From: Micromonospora sediminimaris
GTDB taxonomy: Bacteria > Actinomycetota > Actinomycetes > Mycobacteriales > Micromonosporaceae
Assembly (NCBI GenBank): GCA_900112325.1
Contig: FOLJ01000004.1
Location: forward strand, 248,001-312,000
Reading direction: 5' to 3'
DNA: 64,000 nt
Shown: one piece after another, positions 43,859 through 51,977 of the stretch
How the letters are laid out: each line of letters starts with the position of its first letter
How positions within the stretch are numbered: the stretch's first letter is position 1
Notes under the pieces: generated by a model
What the model was told of the DNA's origin: nothing
The model's input: only the letters and a program-made list of their open reading frames with translations
Database searches by the model: none
Program-made: the position numbers and the translations under genes

Positions 43859-45037
43859 AGCCCCGCTGGCGCGCAGCCGGCTGATCCGGTCCCGGTCGAA
43901 GCCTGCCTCGCCGAGAATCTCGTCGGTGTGTTCGCCCGGCCACGGCGGCGGCCGGCGGATCGCGGCCGGGGTGGCGGAGAACCGGGGTGCCGGCGCCGGT
44001 TGGACGACCCCGTCGCTGAGCACGAACGTCTTCCGGGCGGCCAGGTGCGGGTGTTCCGGGGCTTCACGCCAGTCCAGCACCGGCGCGGCGCAGGCGTCGG
44101 AGGCGGTGAGCAGCGCGGCCCACTCGTCGCGGGTACGGGTGCGGAACAGGCGCGCCCAGGCGGCCCGCAGCGCCGGCCAGTTCGCCGGGTCGGTGCGGTC
44201 GATCGGCTCGTCCGGCGGCAGTGGGAAACCGGTGAGCCGCACCAACTCGTCGTAGAAGCGCGGCTCCAGCGCCCCGACGGCGAGGTACCGCCCGTCGGCG
44301 CACTCGTACGTGTCGTAGAAGGGCGCACCCCCGTCGAGCAGATTGACCCCGCGCGGGTTTCGCCACATGCCGAGCTGGTGCAGGGCGTGGATCTGGGTGC
44401 TGAGCACCGCGACCCCGTCCACGATGGCCGCGTCGACCACCTGGCCGGTGGCACCCCCGCGCACCGCGTACAGCGCGGAGACGACACCCAGGGCGAGCAT
44501 CATTCCGCCGCCGCCGAAGTCGCCGAGCAGGTTCATCGGCGGCACCGGAGGCTCACCGGCCCGTCCGATGCCGTGTAACGCACCGGTCAGCGCCAGGTAG
44601 TCGATGTCGTGCCCGGCGTACGGGGCGTTCGGGCCGTCCTGGCCCCAGCCGGTCATCCGGCCGTAGACCAGCCCCGGGTTGACCGCGTGGCAGTCGGCCG
44701 GCCCGACGCCGAGCCGTTCGGTGACGCCGGGCCGGAACCCCTCGACGAGGGCGTCCGCGTCGCGGACCAGGGCCAGTACCACCTCGCGCCCGTCGGCGGA
44801 TTTCAGGTCCACCCCGATCGAGCGGCGCCCCCGGTTGAGCAGATCGGGGTGCGGGGTGCCGAAGGCCGTGGCATCCACCTCGGTGACCCGGTCGACCCGG
44901 ATCACGTCGGCGCCGAGGTCAGCCAGCATCATGGCGGCGAACGGCCCGGGGCCGATACCGGCCAGCTCCACCACGCGTACGCCGGACAGTGGGCCGGTCG
45001 CCAGGTCTGCGGTCACCGGGTCACGATAGGCGCTCAC
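43850..45037 (-). CDS. Alpha-methylacyl-CoA racemase-like family III CoA transferase
   Basis: 395 residues. Interconverts (2R)- and (2S)-methylacyl-CoA in branched-chain fatty acid breakdown, if it is a true racemase. Catalytic residues line up with M. tuberculosis MCR at a constant offset of 17: His143 (AGHDIDYLALTG, MCR His126), Asp173 (LLGDFGGGG, Asp156) and Glu258 (GALEPR, Glu241). The N-terminus GPLSGVRVVELAGIGPGPFA is typical, and the first 17 residues are extra, so a start at GTG 45016 is possible. No beta-oxidation genes are adjacent. Confidence 0.88.
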   Translation of the reverse strand: MSAYRDPVTADLATGPLSGVRVVELAGIGPGPFAAMMLADLGADVIRVDRVTEVDATAFGTPHPDLLNRGRRSIGVDLKSADGREVVLALVRDADALVEGFRPGVTERLGVGPADCHAVNPGLVYGRMTGWGQDGPNAPYAGHDIDYLALTGALHGIGRAGEPPVPPMNLLGDFGGGGMMLALGVVSALYAVRGGATGQVVDAAIVDGVAVLSTQIHALHQLGMWRNPRGVNLLDGGAPFYDTYECADGRYLAVGALEPRFYDELVRLTGFPLPPDEPIDRTDPANWPALRAAWARLFRTRTRDEWAALLTASDACAAPVLDWREAPEHPHLAARKTFVLSDGVVQPAPAPRFSATPAAIRRPPPWPGEHTDEILGEAGFDRDRISRLRASGAVG

Positions 45038-45130
45038 CTCGCGTTCGGCCGGCCGCCCGCCGTGAGCGAAGCCACCGGGCCCGACAACGCCCCGCCTGGC
45101 GGGCGGAATTCGGCTGTCCTAACCTTGTCA

Positions 45131-45258
45131 GCACGAGGGGAGTACTTCCCACGAACCATGCCGGTCAGTACGGCGCGCCCGGAGCGCGCCTCGGGTGGTT
45201 GCCCACGAAACGTGGGTGAAGGAGACCTCGAACATGACACGGTGTTCGAGGAGGCCCC
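45131..45258 (+). ncRNA. yybP-ykoY (Mn2+) riboswitch, copy 2
   Basis: Leader of the terC gene. Conserved GAGGGGAGTAC at 45135-45145 and distal GAGACCTCGAAC at 45222-45233; P1 CGAGG (45134-45138) pairs with CCTCG (45226-45230). A hairpin CCCACG / CGTGGG stands before the distal loop, as in copy 1. A TAACCT -10 box lies at 45120-45125. Switch: CCTCGAACA (45226-45234) can form a perfect 9-bp stem with TGTTCGAGG (45243-45251), which contains part of the ribosome binding site GAGGAGG (45248-45254). Metal binding keeps CCTCG in P1 and frees the ribosome binding site. Confidence 0.85.
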
Positions 45259-46272
45259 ATGTCCGATTTGTCTGTCGCGGCTGGTCTGCAGTCGGTGGGC
45301 ACGCCCTCGCTGTGGGCGATCACCATCCTTGGCGTGCTCGCCCTGCTGACGCTGGACTTCCTGGTGACCCGGCGTCCGCACGAGGTGTCGCTCAAGGAGG
45401 CACTCGGCTGGACCGCCTTCTACATAGCCCTGCCGCTGGCTTTCGGTGCCTGGGTCTGGCACCGCTACGGCTCCGAGCGTGGCTTCGAGTACCTCACCGG
45501 ATACCTGGTCGAGAAGTCGCTGTCGGTCGACAACCTCTTCGTCTTCATGCTGCTGTTGGCCGCCTTCGCAGTGCCCAGCGAACTCGCCCAGCGGGTGCTG
45601 CTGTTCGGCATCACCGGAGCGCTGGTCCTGCGTGGTGTCTTCATCGCCCTAGGCGCGGCGGCCCTGCAAACCCTGGACTTCGCCTTTCTGATCTTCGCGT
45701 TGATCCTGCTGTTCACCGCCGCCAAGCTGCTCCGCGACGCGTTCACCGGGCACGAGCAGACGGTGGACATCGGCACCATGCGCTCGGTGCGACTGCTGCG
45801 CCGGTTCATGCCGGTGGTCCACGAGTACCACGGCACCAAGATGACCGTCCGGGTCGACGGGCGTCGGGCGCTCACCCCGCTCGCGCTGGTGGTGGTTGCG
45901 GTGTTCGCCACCGACGTGGTCTTCGCCGTCGACTCGGTGCCGGCGGTGTACGGCATCACCGAGGACCCGTACCTCGTCTTCGCCACCAACGCCTTCGCCC
46001 TGCTGGGCCTGCGGGCGCTGTACTTCGTGCTGCACGCGGCGCTGAGCCGGCTGGTCCACCTCACCTACGGCCTGGCGATCATCCTGGCCTTCATCGGCAT
46101 CAAGCTCGGCCTGCACTGGGCGCACGGCGTCTGGGAGGGCGTCCCGGAGATCCCCACCGTGGCCTCGCTGCTGGTCATCGTCGGCGTGCTGACCGTGGTC
46201 ACGATCACCAGCCTGCGGGCGACCCGGAACGTGGTGCCGGGGGCCAAGGAAGTCGTCACCGAGCGGAAGTGA
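45259..46272 (+). CDS. TerC/Alx family membrane protein, Mn2+-responsive
   Basis: 337 residues, about eight to nine membrane helices. Signature acidic segments: LVEKSLSVDNLFVFMLLLAA and VFATDVVFAVDSVPAVYGIT, with paired Asp residues in helices, as in TerC and Alx. These proteins are now linked to manganese export or metal loading of secreted enzymes; the older name refers to tellurite. The upstream yybP-ykoY element supports manganese. ATG 45259 with GAGGAGG 4-5 bases upstream. Monocistronic. Confidence 0.92.
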   Translation: MSDLSVAAGLQSVGTPSLWAITILGVLALLTLDFLVTRRPHEVSLKEALGWTAFYIALPLAFGAWVWHRYGSERGFEYLTGYLVEKSLSVDNLFVFMLLLAAFAVPSELAQRVLLFGITGALVLRGVFIALGAAALQTLDFAFLIFALILLFTAAKLLRDAFTGHEQTVDIGTMRSVRLLRRFMPVVHEYHGTKMTVRVDGRRALTPLALVVVAVFATDVVFAVDSVPAVYGITEDPYLVFATNAFALLGLRALYFVLHAALSRLVHLTYGLAIILAFIGIKLGLHWAHGVWEGVPEIPTVASLLVIVGVLTVVTITSLRATRNVVPGAKEVVTERK

Positions 46273-46338
46273 GCGTCCACGGGAACGGGTGGCCGACTCC
46301 GTGCCTGTCGAACCCGCCCCCGGCGGTGCTCGCCGTGG

Positions 46339-46344
46339 TAGGAC
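46339..46344 (+). promoter_or_regulatory. Leaderless-type -10 element of the molybdopterin oxidoreductase operon
   Basis: TAGGAC, TGAGCG, GTG (46351). A weaker match to TAnnnT (last base C), but the spacing is the same as at other leaderless genes here. Confidence 0.4.
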
Positions 46345-46350
46345 TGAGCG

Positions 46351-46950
46351 GTGGGTATCGTCACACCGGGCTTCCAGGGTCGGCCGCGCGCCGAAGCTCC
46401 GGATCTGCCTCCCGGCCAGTACCTGACGCCTGACTTTCCCGTGCTCTCCGCGGGCCCGACCCCACGGGTGCCCCGTGACCAGTGGGAATTCGTGATCAGC
46501 TCCGAGACCGGTACGGAGTACCGGTGGAGCTGGGACGAGATGATGGCGCTGCCGCAGGAGACGCCGACCGTCGACATCCACTGCGTCACCCGGTGGTCCA
46601 AGCTCGGCACCACCTGGCGCGGCGTCTCGCTGGACACGCTGCTCGACGGCGTGGACACCGCCGCCGACTACGCCCTCGCGCACTCCTACGGCGGCTACAC
46701 CACAAACCTCCCACTGGAGGACCTGCGCGACGGGCAGGCCTGGCTGGTGCACACCTACGACGGAGACGACCTGCCGGCCGAGCACGGCGGGCCGGCGCGG
46801 CTGCTCGTGCCGCACCTCTACTTCTGGAAGTCCGCCAAGTGGGTGCGGGGCATTCATCTCACCGTCGAGGACACCCCGGGTTTCTGGGAGACCGCCGGCT
46901 ACCACGACTACGGCGACCCGTGGCGTGAGCAGCGGTACCAGGGCGATTGA
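46351..46950 (+). CDS. Sulfite oxidase-like molybdopterin oxidoreductase
   Basis: 199 residues, one sulfite-oxidase fold domain without haem or dimerisation domains. Cys78 in VDIHCVTRWS is the molybdenum ligand of this fold; further on, WRGVSLDTLLDGV, YGGYTTNLPLEDL, GGPARLLVPHLYFWKSAKWV and GIHLTVEDTPGFWE. No Tat signal, so it is cytosolic. The next gene, starting 9 bp after its stop, is a flavin reductase that could pass electrons to it, and a DUF6510 zinc-ribbon protein follows. Substrate unknown. Confidence 0.9.
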   Translation: MGIVTPGFQGRPRAEAPDLPPGQYLTPDFPVLSAGPTPRVPRDQWEFVISSETGTEYRWSWDEMMALPQETPTVDIHCVTRWSKLGTTWRGVSLDTLLDGVDTAADYALAHSYGGYTTNLPLEDLRDGQAWLVHTYDGDDLPAEHGGPARLLVPHLYFWKSAKWVRGIHLTVEDTPGFWETAGYHDYGDPWREQRYQGD

Positions 46951-46958
46951 GCGGCCGG

Positions 46959-47681
46959 ATGAGCTGGCGGGCGGCCCGGTTGGTGGCACACCGGACCGAG
47001 ACGCCGACGGCGCGGACCCTGGTGCTGGAGGTACCCGGTTGGCCGGCCCACCTGCCTGGCCAGCATGTCGACATCCGGCTCACCGCGCCGGACGGGTACC
47101 AGGCCGCCCGGTCGTACTCGCTCGCCGCCCCCGCCGACGGTGACCGGATCGAGGTGTCCGTCCAGCGGGTGTCCGACGGCGAGGTGTCGCCGTTCCTGGT
47201 GGACGCCTACCGCGAGGGTGACCCGGTCGAGGTCCGCGGCCCGATCGGCGGCTGGTTCGTCTGGCGGCCACAGCAGACCGAACCGGTGCTGCTGGTCGCC
47301 GGGGGATCGGGGGTGGTGCCGCTCATGGCCATGATCCGCGGCCGGCGGGCGGCCGGCAGCAGGGCACCGTTCCGGCTGATCTACTCCGTCCGCACCCCCG
47401 AGGACGCCTTCTACACCGACGAGCTGCGGCGACGGGTACGCGACGACGCCGGCCTGGACGTGGCGTACGTGTACACCCGGCAGGCGCCCGAGGGCTGGCG
47501 CGGCGAGCCGCACCGGCTCGGCCTCGCCGATGTCAACACCCATGGCTGGCCGCCGGAGCTGGAGCCGTTGGTGTACGTGTGCGGGCCCACCGCTTTCGTG
47601 GAGACCGTCTCCGACCTGCTCGTCGGGCTGGGCCACCCGGCGCGGCGGGTACGCACCGAACGTTTCGGCCCGACCGGTTGA
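46959..47681 (+). CDS. FAD/NAD(P)-binding oxidoreductase (ferredoxin reductase fold)
   Basis: 240 residues. FAD domain with LPGQHVDIRLTA and the R-x-Y-S motif ARSYSLAAP; NAD(P) domain with LVAGGSGVVPLMAMIRG and the C-terminal VYVCGPTAFVE. No 2Fe-2S domain, so it needs a separate acceptor. ATG 46959 is preferred; a TTG at 46947 overlaps the previous stop. It lies between the molybdopterin enzyme and DUF6510, and probably delivers electrons to the former. Confidence 0.92.
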   Translation: MSWRAARLVAHRTETPTARTLVLEVPGWPAHLPGQHVDIRLTAPDGYQAARSYSLAAPADGDRIEVSVQRVSDGEVSPFLVDAYREGDPVEVRGPIGGWFVWRPQQTEPVLLVAGGSGVVPLMAMIRGRRAAGSRAPFRLIYSVRTPEDAFYTDELRRRVRDDAGLDVAYVYTRQAPEGWRGEPHRLGLADVNTHGWPPELEPLVYVCGPTAFVETVSDLLVGLGHPARRVRTERFGPTG

Positions 47682-47694
47682 GAGGAGACCGCGG

Positions 47695-47976
47695 ATGACC
47701 GCGCTGCCCTACGTGGACGGCAACATGCTCGACGGTCCGTTGGGGGAGGTGTTCGCGGTCGACCTGAGCAGCGCCACCGCCCGGTGCGCCAACTGTGGCA
47801 CCCCCGGTCCGGTGGCCGGGCTGCGGGTCTACTCGCACGCGCCCGGCCTGGTGGGTCGCTGCCCCACCTGCGTCGAGGTGATGCTGCGGCTGGTCCGCGC
47901 GCCCGACCGTGCCTGGCTCGACCTGCGCGGCGCCACCTTCCTGCAGTTCCCGATGCCACCCGACCGACCACGCTGA
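47695..47976 (+). CDS. DUF6510 zinc-ribbon protein
   Basis: 93 residues. Starts YVDGNMLDGPLGEVF and contains CANCGTPG and CPTC, four cysteines spaced as a zinc ribbon. Proteins of this type regularly follow the molybdopterin/flavin reductase pair in actinobacteria (recollection of context). ATG 47695 follows GAGGAG by 8 bases. Third gene of the operon; perhaps an electron-transfer or assembly partner. Confidence 0.82.
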   Translation: MTALPYVDGNMLDGPLGEVFAVDLSSATARCANCGTPGPVAGLRVYSHAPGLVGRCPTCVEVMLRLVRAPDRAWLDLRGATFLQFPMPPDRPR

Positions 47977-48034
47977 GGTCCTCGCGACTGTCGTGGGGAC
48001 GTTTGCCGGCGCGCACGACGGGAACCGGGCCGAA

Positions 48035-49336
48035 ATGACGAAGCCTCGTGTGGTGATCGTGGGGGCCGGGTTCGCCGGGTACCACGCGGCGAAGACGTTG
48101 AGCCGGTTGGCCCGCGACCGAGCCGAGATCGTCCTGCTGAATTCGACGGATTACTTCCTGTACCTGCCGCTGCTGCCGGAGGTGGCGGCGGGGGTGGTGG
48201 AGCCGGGCCGGATCGCGGTGCCGCTGGCCGGCACCCTGGACGGCGTACGGGTGGTCATCGGCGAGGCCGACAGCGTCGACCTGCAGAACCGGTGGGTCGG
48301 CTTCACCCAGCCGGAGGGCGACCGCAATCGGCTGGCGTACGACCGCCTGGTCCTCTCCGTCGGCAGCGTGAACAAGCTGCTACCCATTCCCGGCGTGACC
48401 GAGTACGCGCACGGCTTCCGCGGTCTGCCTGAGGCGCTCTACCTGCACGATCACGTGGTCCGGCAGATCGAGCTGGCCGAGCAGGCAGAGGATCCGGCGG
48501 AGCAGCAGGCACGCGCCACCTTCGTGGTGGTGGGTGCCGGATACACCGGTACCGAGGTGGCCGCGCACGGCATCCTGTTCACCGACGAACTGGCCGCCCA
48601 GCACCCCCGGCTCAAGATCCGGCCGAGGTGGCTGCTGCTGGACGTCGCCCCACGCGTGCTGCCGGAGTTGGACCGGCGGATGTCGGTCACCGCCGACAAG
48701 GTGCTGCGGCGGCGCGGGGTCGACGTACGGATGGGTACCTCGGTGGCGGTCGCCACCTCCGACGGGGTCAAGCTCACCGACGGCGAGTACGTCCCCACCT
48801 GCTCGCTGGTCTGGTGCGTCGGCGTGCGCCCCGACCCGTTCGTGGCGGAACTGGGCCTGCGGACCGAGAAGGGGCGGTTGGTCGTCGACGAGTACCTCAA
48901 CGTCCCCGGGTTCCCCGAGGTGTACGCCTGCGGCGACGCCGCCGCGGTGCCCGACCTGACCCGGCCCGGTGAGATCTGCACGATGACCGCTCAGCACGCG
49001 CAGCGGCAGGGCAAACTGGCCGCGCACAACATCGCCGCCTCGTACGGGCAGGGACGCCGCCGGCCGTACAAGCACCACGACCTCGGTTGGGTGGTCGACC
49101 TGGGCGGCAAGCAGGCCGCGGCGAATCCGCTGAAGGTGCCGCTGTCCGGTCTGCCCGCCAAGGCGGTCACCCGGGGCTACCACCTGCTTGCGATGCCCGG
49201 CAACCGGGCCAGGGTGAGCGCGGACTGGTTCCTCGACGCCGCACTACAGCGGTCGGCGGCACAGCTCGGACTGATCTCCGCCACCGCCGTACCGCTGGAG
49301 AGTGCGTCGCCCGAGATGCCGGCGCGGGCCCGCTGA
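48035..49336 (+). CDS. ndh: Type II NADH dehydrogenase (NDH-2)
   Basis: 433 residues. Two dinucleotide folds: VVIVGAGFAGYHAAKTL (FAD) and FVVVGAGYTGTEVAAHG (NADH). NDH-2 features: DYFLYLPLLPEVAAGVVEPG, YDRLVLSVGSVNKL, EVYACGDAAAVPD (FAD-binding acid), and MTAQHAQRQGKLAAHN near the quinone site. Donates electrons from NADH to menaquinone without pumping protons; peripheral membrane enzyme. ATG 48035 is the only start giving the full fold. Separate from the upstream operon by 58 bp. Confidence 0.92.
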   Translation: MTKPRVVIVGAGFAGYHAAKTLSRLARDRAEIVLLNSTDYFLYLPLLPEVAAGVVEPGRIAVPLAGTLDGVRVVIGEADSVDLQNRWVGFTQPEGDRNRLAYDRLVLSVGSVNKLLPIPGVTEYAHGFRGLPEALYLHDHVVRQIELAEQAEDPAEQQARATFVVVGAGYTGTEVAAHGILFTDELAAQHPRLKIRPRWLLLDVAPRVLPELDRRMSVTADKVLRRRGVDVRMGTSVAVATSDGVKLTDGEYVPTCSLVWCVGVRPDPFVAELGLRTEKGRLVVDEYLNVPGFPEVYACGDAAAVPDLTRPGEICTMTAQHAQRQGKLAAHNIAASYGQGRRRPYKHHDLGWVVDLGGKQAAANPLKVPLSGLPAKAVTRGYHLLAMPGNRARVSADWFLDAALQRSAAQLGLISATAVPLESASPEMPARAR

Positions 49337-49362
49337 CCACGGGCCCGTCGGCACGGAGGCTC

Positions 49363-49395
49363 GTGCGGTCGTGGGCGCGGACCCCGCGACCGCAC
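49363..49395. terminator. Bidirectional hairpin terminator
   Basis: Perfect 9-bp stem GTGCGGTCG / CGACCGCAC with further inner pairing, between convergent ndh and the DUF2267 fusion gene. Confidence 0.7.
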
Positions 49396-49409
49396 AGCTG
49401 ATTTCCGGC

Positions 49410-50387
49410 TCAGCCGGCGGCCATTCCGGCCCCCGCCTCGTCGATGGCGTCATCGACCGTGTGCGCCAGGTCGATGTCCATCGCGGTCACCGCCCCGGCG
49501 TTGCTTGAGGTCACGGTCAGCACGGCGGTCGTCGGGTCGGCGCGGCCGATCCGTGGCCCACGGCCGGTCTGCTGGCGCAGCAGATCGAGCCGGTCCAACA
49601 CCCGGTCCAGGTTGCCCGGCGGCAATTCCAGGGTCCGGGACAGCGCGGTGCCGTCACCCGACCAGTAGGGCAGGTCGGCCAGGGCCGCGCGCAGCTCGGC
49701 CGGCGACAGCGGCGGCAGCGCGCTGACCGGACCGACCACGCCGCCGCCGGCCGACGGCTGCGCCAGCAACTGCCGCAGCTCATCCGGTACGTGCAGCGAC
49801 TCGATCAGGTCACCGTCGTGCTCGGCGAGTGCGGCGAGGGTCGCCTCGGCCTGGTAGCGCGCCTGCTCCGGGCTTCGACCGCTGATCCGACCCACCTCGG
49901 AGAGGAAGCCGCTCAGGTCCTGGCGTCGCTCGATGCCGTCCACCGGGACCACGTCGTGCAGTGAGGCGGGCACCGCCTCCAGCAACCGGCGGCGTTCGCC
50001 GGCCTCCAGGGCCCAGGCCAGCACGAGCACCGTCGACTCGACCCCGACCTTGGCGGTGCGGAAGTCGACCCCGGCGCGACGGACGACGTCCTCGACCAGG
50101 TCGCGGTAGCCCATGGTGGTGATCCCCGGTGCCTGCACACCTGGCTCCGGCCGGGGCCGAGGGGCCTCCGGCAAACCGGCTGGCGGGGGAGCGGGACCGC
50201 CCCGCGTGGTGTCCGGTTTGCGGCCGCCGGCCGGTGCCGGGCCGGCCCGCTTGTTCTGGTCGAGGTGGGTGAGTTGTTTGGACGCGCTCAGGCTGGCGCC
50301 GGTGTCGGCGGCTCGCATGCCGCGTTCCCGGGCCTGGCGGGCCAGTGCCCGACGGCGCTGGTTGTCGCCCTCCATCTGCTTACGCAT
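49410..50387 (-). CDS. DUF2267 fused to a degenerate pterin-carbinolamine-dehydratase-like domain
   Basis: 325 residues in three parts. 1-90: basic and low-complexity (RRRALARQARERGMRAADTG). About 92-210: DUF2267 (MGYRDLVEDVVRRAGVDFRT ... LHVPDELRQLL). About 228-315: a PCD/DCoH-like domain (SPAELRAALADLPYWSGDGT, Trp242; GAVTAMDIDLAHTVDDAI). The His-His-Pro active-site motif of PCD is replaced by RGPRI around 276-280, so dehydratase activity is unlikely; a dimerisation or binding role is more plausible. ATG 50387 has GAGGTG 8 bases upstream. Confidence 0.72.
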   Translation of the reverse strand: MRKQMEGDNQRRRALARQARERGMRAADTGASLSASKQLTHLDQNKRAGPAPAGGRKPDTTRGGPAPPPAGLPEAPRPRPEPGVQAPGITTMGYRDLVEDVVRRAGVDFRTAKVGVESTVLVLAWALEAGERRRLLEAVPASLHDVVPVDGIERRQDLSGFLSEVGRISGRSPEQARYQAEATLAALAEHDGDLIESLHVPDELRQLLAQPSAGGGVVGPVSALPPLSPAELRAALADLPYWSGDGTALSRTLELPPGNLDRVLDRLDLLRQQTGRGPRIGRADPTTAVLTVTSSNAGAVTAMDIDLAHTVDDAIDEAGAGMAAG

Positions 50388-50602
50388 GGTGCACACCTCG
50401 CTTCCGCTGGTGTTCGCTGGCTTCGTCGATGGCCTTCCCGGCCGTCGCCGGTGCGAAACGATCGGGCCGGGGTCGGGCCGGGTGCCGGTCGCCGACGCCG
50501 GTGAGGCTTCATCCGGCCGGGGTGAGGGCCGGTCACCCGGGCGGGGCTGACGATCGTGGTGGACCGGAGATCTTCCGAGGCACGGCGGAAGGGAAGGTCG
50601 TG

Positions 50603-50905
50603 ATGAAGCGGATAGTCGAGATCGTCCCCGCTCGACCCGGTTGGTACGCCCGGTGGCGGCTGGCACCCGAGCGCACCCGCTGTTACCCGGTGAGCCTGTG
50701 GGCGCTGTTGGAAGACGCCGACGGCGGTGGTCGCGAGGTGATCGGCGTCGACTGCGCCGGCCAGTGGCCCGGGGCGCAGGACGACGGAACAGGTGCGGAG
50801 TTCGTCCGCTATCTGTTTAAAACTCCGGATTCCGGTCCACCGGAGGACGCGGAGCCGACCATGGAGCCCCACCGTACGGGTCGGTATCCGATCCCGGCCT
50901 CCTGA
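50603..50905 (+). CDS. Small hypothetical protein
   Basis: 100 residues, soluble, no recognised domain. Contains IVEIVPARPGWYARWRLAPE, VSLWALLEDADGGGREVIGV and EFVRYLFKTPDSGPPED; the W-rich start could be a small beta domain. ATG 50603 is preceded by GGAAGGGAAGG. Single gene between two hairpins. The start is well supported; function cannot be guessed. Confidence 0.6.
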   Translation: MKRIVEIVPARPGWYARWRLAPERTRCYPVSLWALLEDADGGGREVIGVDCAGQWPGAQDDGTGAEFVRYLFKTPDSGPPEDAEPTMEPHRTGRYPIPAS

Positions 50906-50915
50906 GCCATCCTCC

Positions 50916-50948
50916 GGCCCCCGACCCCTGGTCCCAGGGTCGGGGGCC
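50916..50948. terminator. Bidirectional hairpin terminator
   Basis: Perfect 12-bp stem GGCCCCCGACCC / GGGTCGGGGGCC with a 9-base loop, between the convergent hypothetical and STAS genes. Confidence 0.8.
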
Positions 50949-50972
50949 ACCCCTTCTGGTGGCCCGAGTGGA

Positions 50973-51317
50973 TCAGCCGGCCGCCTGCACGTCGTCCCCG
51001 GCGGCCAGGGGAAGCTTCAGCAGCTCGGCGAGGCCGGTGCGGTCCAGCAGTTGGCGCAGCGTGGGGTTGACGCCGGTCAGCCGCAGTGGCGCGGAGCCAC
51101 CCCGATAGGCCACCACGAGCGCGCTCAACCCGGACGAGTCACACAGCCCGACCCCGCTGAGGTCGATGACGAACTGCTGGTAGCCGTCGCGCCGCAGGGC
51201 GGCCACGACGTCGATGAGTTCCAGCGAACTGTCGAAGTCGAGGTCGCCGGTCAGCCGCAACTCGGCCCGCCCCGCGTCGTGCCGGTCGACCTCGATGACC
51301 AACAGCTGTGCCGACAT
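50973..51317 (-). CDS. STAS-domain anti-sigma factor antagonist (1)
   Basis: 114 residues, one STAS domain: AELRLTGDLDFDSSLELIDV, then VIDLSGVGLCDSSGLSALVV, where the DSSGL turn carries the serine phosphorylated by RsbW/SpoIIAB-type kinases. When dephosphorylated, such proteins bind an anti-sigma kinase and release a sigma factor. ATG 51317. It lies 65 bp downstream of a second STAS gene on the same strand, opposite a SpoIIE-type phosphatase that would dephosphorylate it. No RsbW-like kinase is in the window. Confidence 0.9.
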   Translation of the reverse strand: MSAQLLVIEVDRHDAGRAELRLTGDLDFDSSLELIDVVAALRRDGYQQFVIDLSGVGLCDSSGLSALVVAYRGGSAPLRLTGVNPTLRQLLDRTGLAELLKLPLAAGDDVQAAG

Positions 51318-51382
51318 GACTCCATGCTCCCAGTACGCCGGCCAGGCGCAAGTCGCGGGGTGTAGAAGTTTGCCGACAGCCG

Positions 51383-51766
51383 CTACGCGGTGACCGGAGA
51401 CTGATCGTCCGGCTCGGTGCCGGCCGGTTCTCGGGCCAGCAGGCTGGTCACCCCCGTCATGCCGAGGATGGTCTCGAGGAACCGGGGGACCGCCCGCAGC
51501 CGCAGTCGGACGCCCCGCTGCTGGCCCTCGCGCCAGGCGTGCACGATGACGCTGAGCCCGGTGCTGTCGATGAACTGCAGGCCGCCGAAGTCGAGCACCA
51601 GCGTTCTGGGGTCGGTGCTCATCCACCGGTCGATCTCGGCCCGCAGCGGCGCGGCGGTGGTGTAGGCGAGATCACCGACGACCTTGATCACGGGCGCGTC
51701 AGGATCGGACCGGTCGACGGACATGCTGAGCGGCGGCGTCTCGGGTCTGCGACCGTGGGACAGCAA
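51383..51766 (-). CDS. STAS-domain anti-sigma factor antagonist (2)
   Basis: 127 residues, one STAS domain: VIKVVGDLAYTTAAPLRAEI, LVLDFGGLQFIDSTGLSVIV (DSTGL phospho-site turn), RLRLRAVPRFLETILGMTGV. Start TTG 51766 is preferred because GGAAGG lies 9-10 bases upstream; ATG 51724 has none. Divergent from the SpoIIE phosphatase gene across a 211-bp shared promoter region, with the STAS-1 gene following. The paired STAS genes probably take different positions in one phospho-switch. Confidence 0.9.
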   Translation of the reverse strand: MLSHGRRPETPPLSMSVDRSDPDAPVIKVVGDLAYTTAAPLRAEIDRWMSTDPRTLVLDFGGLQFIDSTGLSVIVHAWREGQQRGVRLRLRAVPRFLETILGMTGVTSLLAREPAGTEPDDQSPVTA

Positions 51767-51977
51767 CGATCACGCCTTCCGCGGATGGCGGGCGGGTAGG
51801 GGCGGTTGGGATCGTAACAACCACTGAGCTGGCCCGCCGGTCGGGCGGCCGTCGGTGCCCGGCGGACGGTTGCCCGGGTGGCGGCACCGGCAGACCCGCG
51901 TAGGCTGGGTGTCAGGACGTGACCATGCATGCCGCTCGAAGCGGCTGCGGATCCGACAAGGAGCGAGGCTAAAGCTG
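51767..51977. promoter_or_regulatory. Shared promoter region of the STAS and phosphatase genes
   Basis: 211 bp. TAGGCT at 51900-51905 is a good -10 box for the phosphatase operon, giving a leader of about 65 bases. I see no riboswitch-like structure and no clear operator. Confidence 0.45.
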
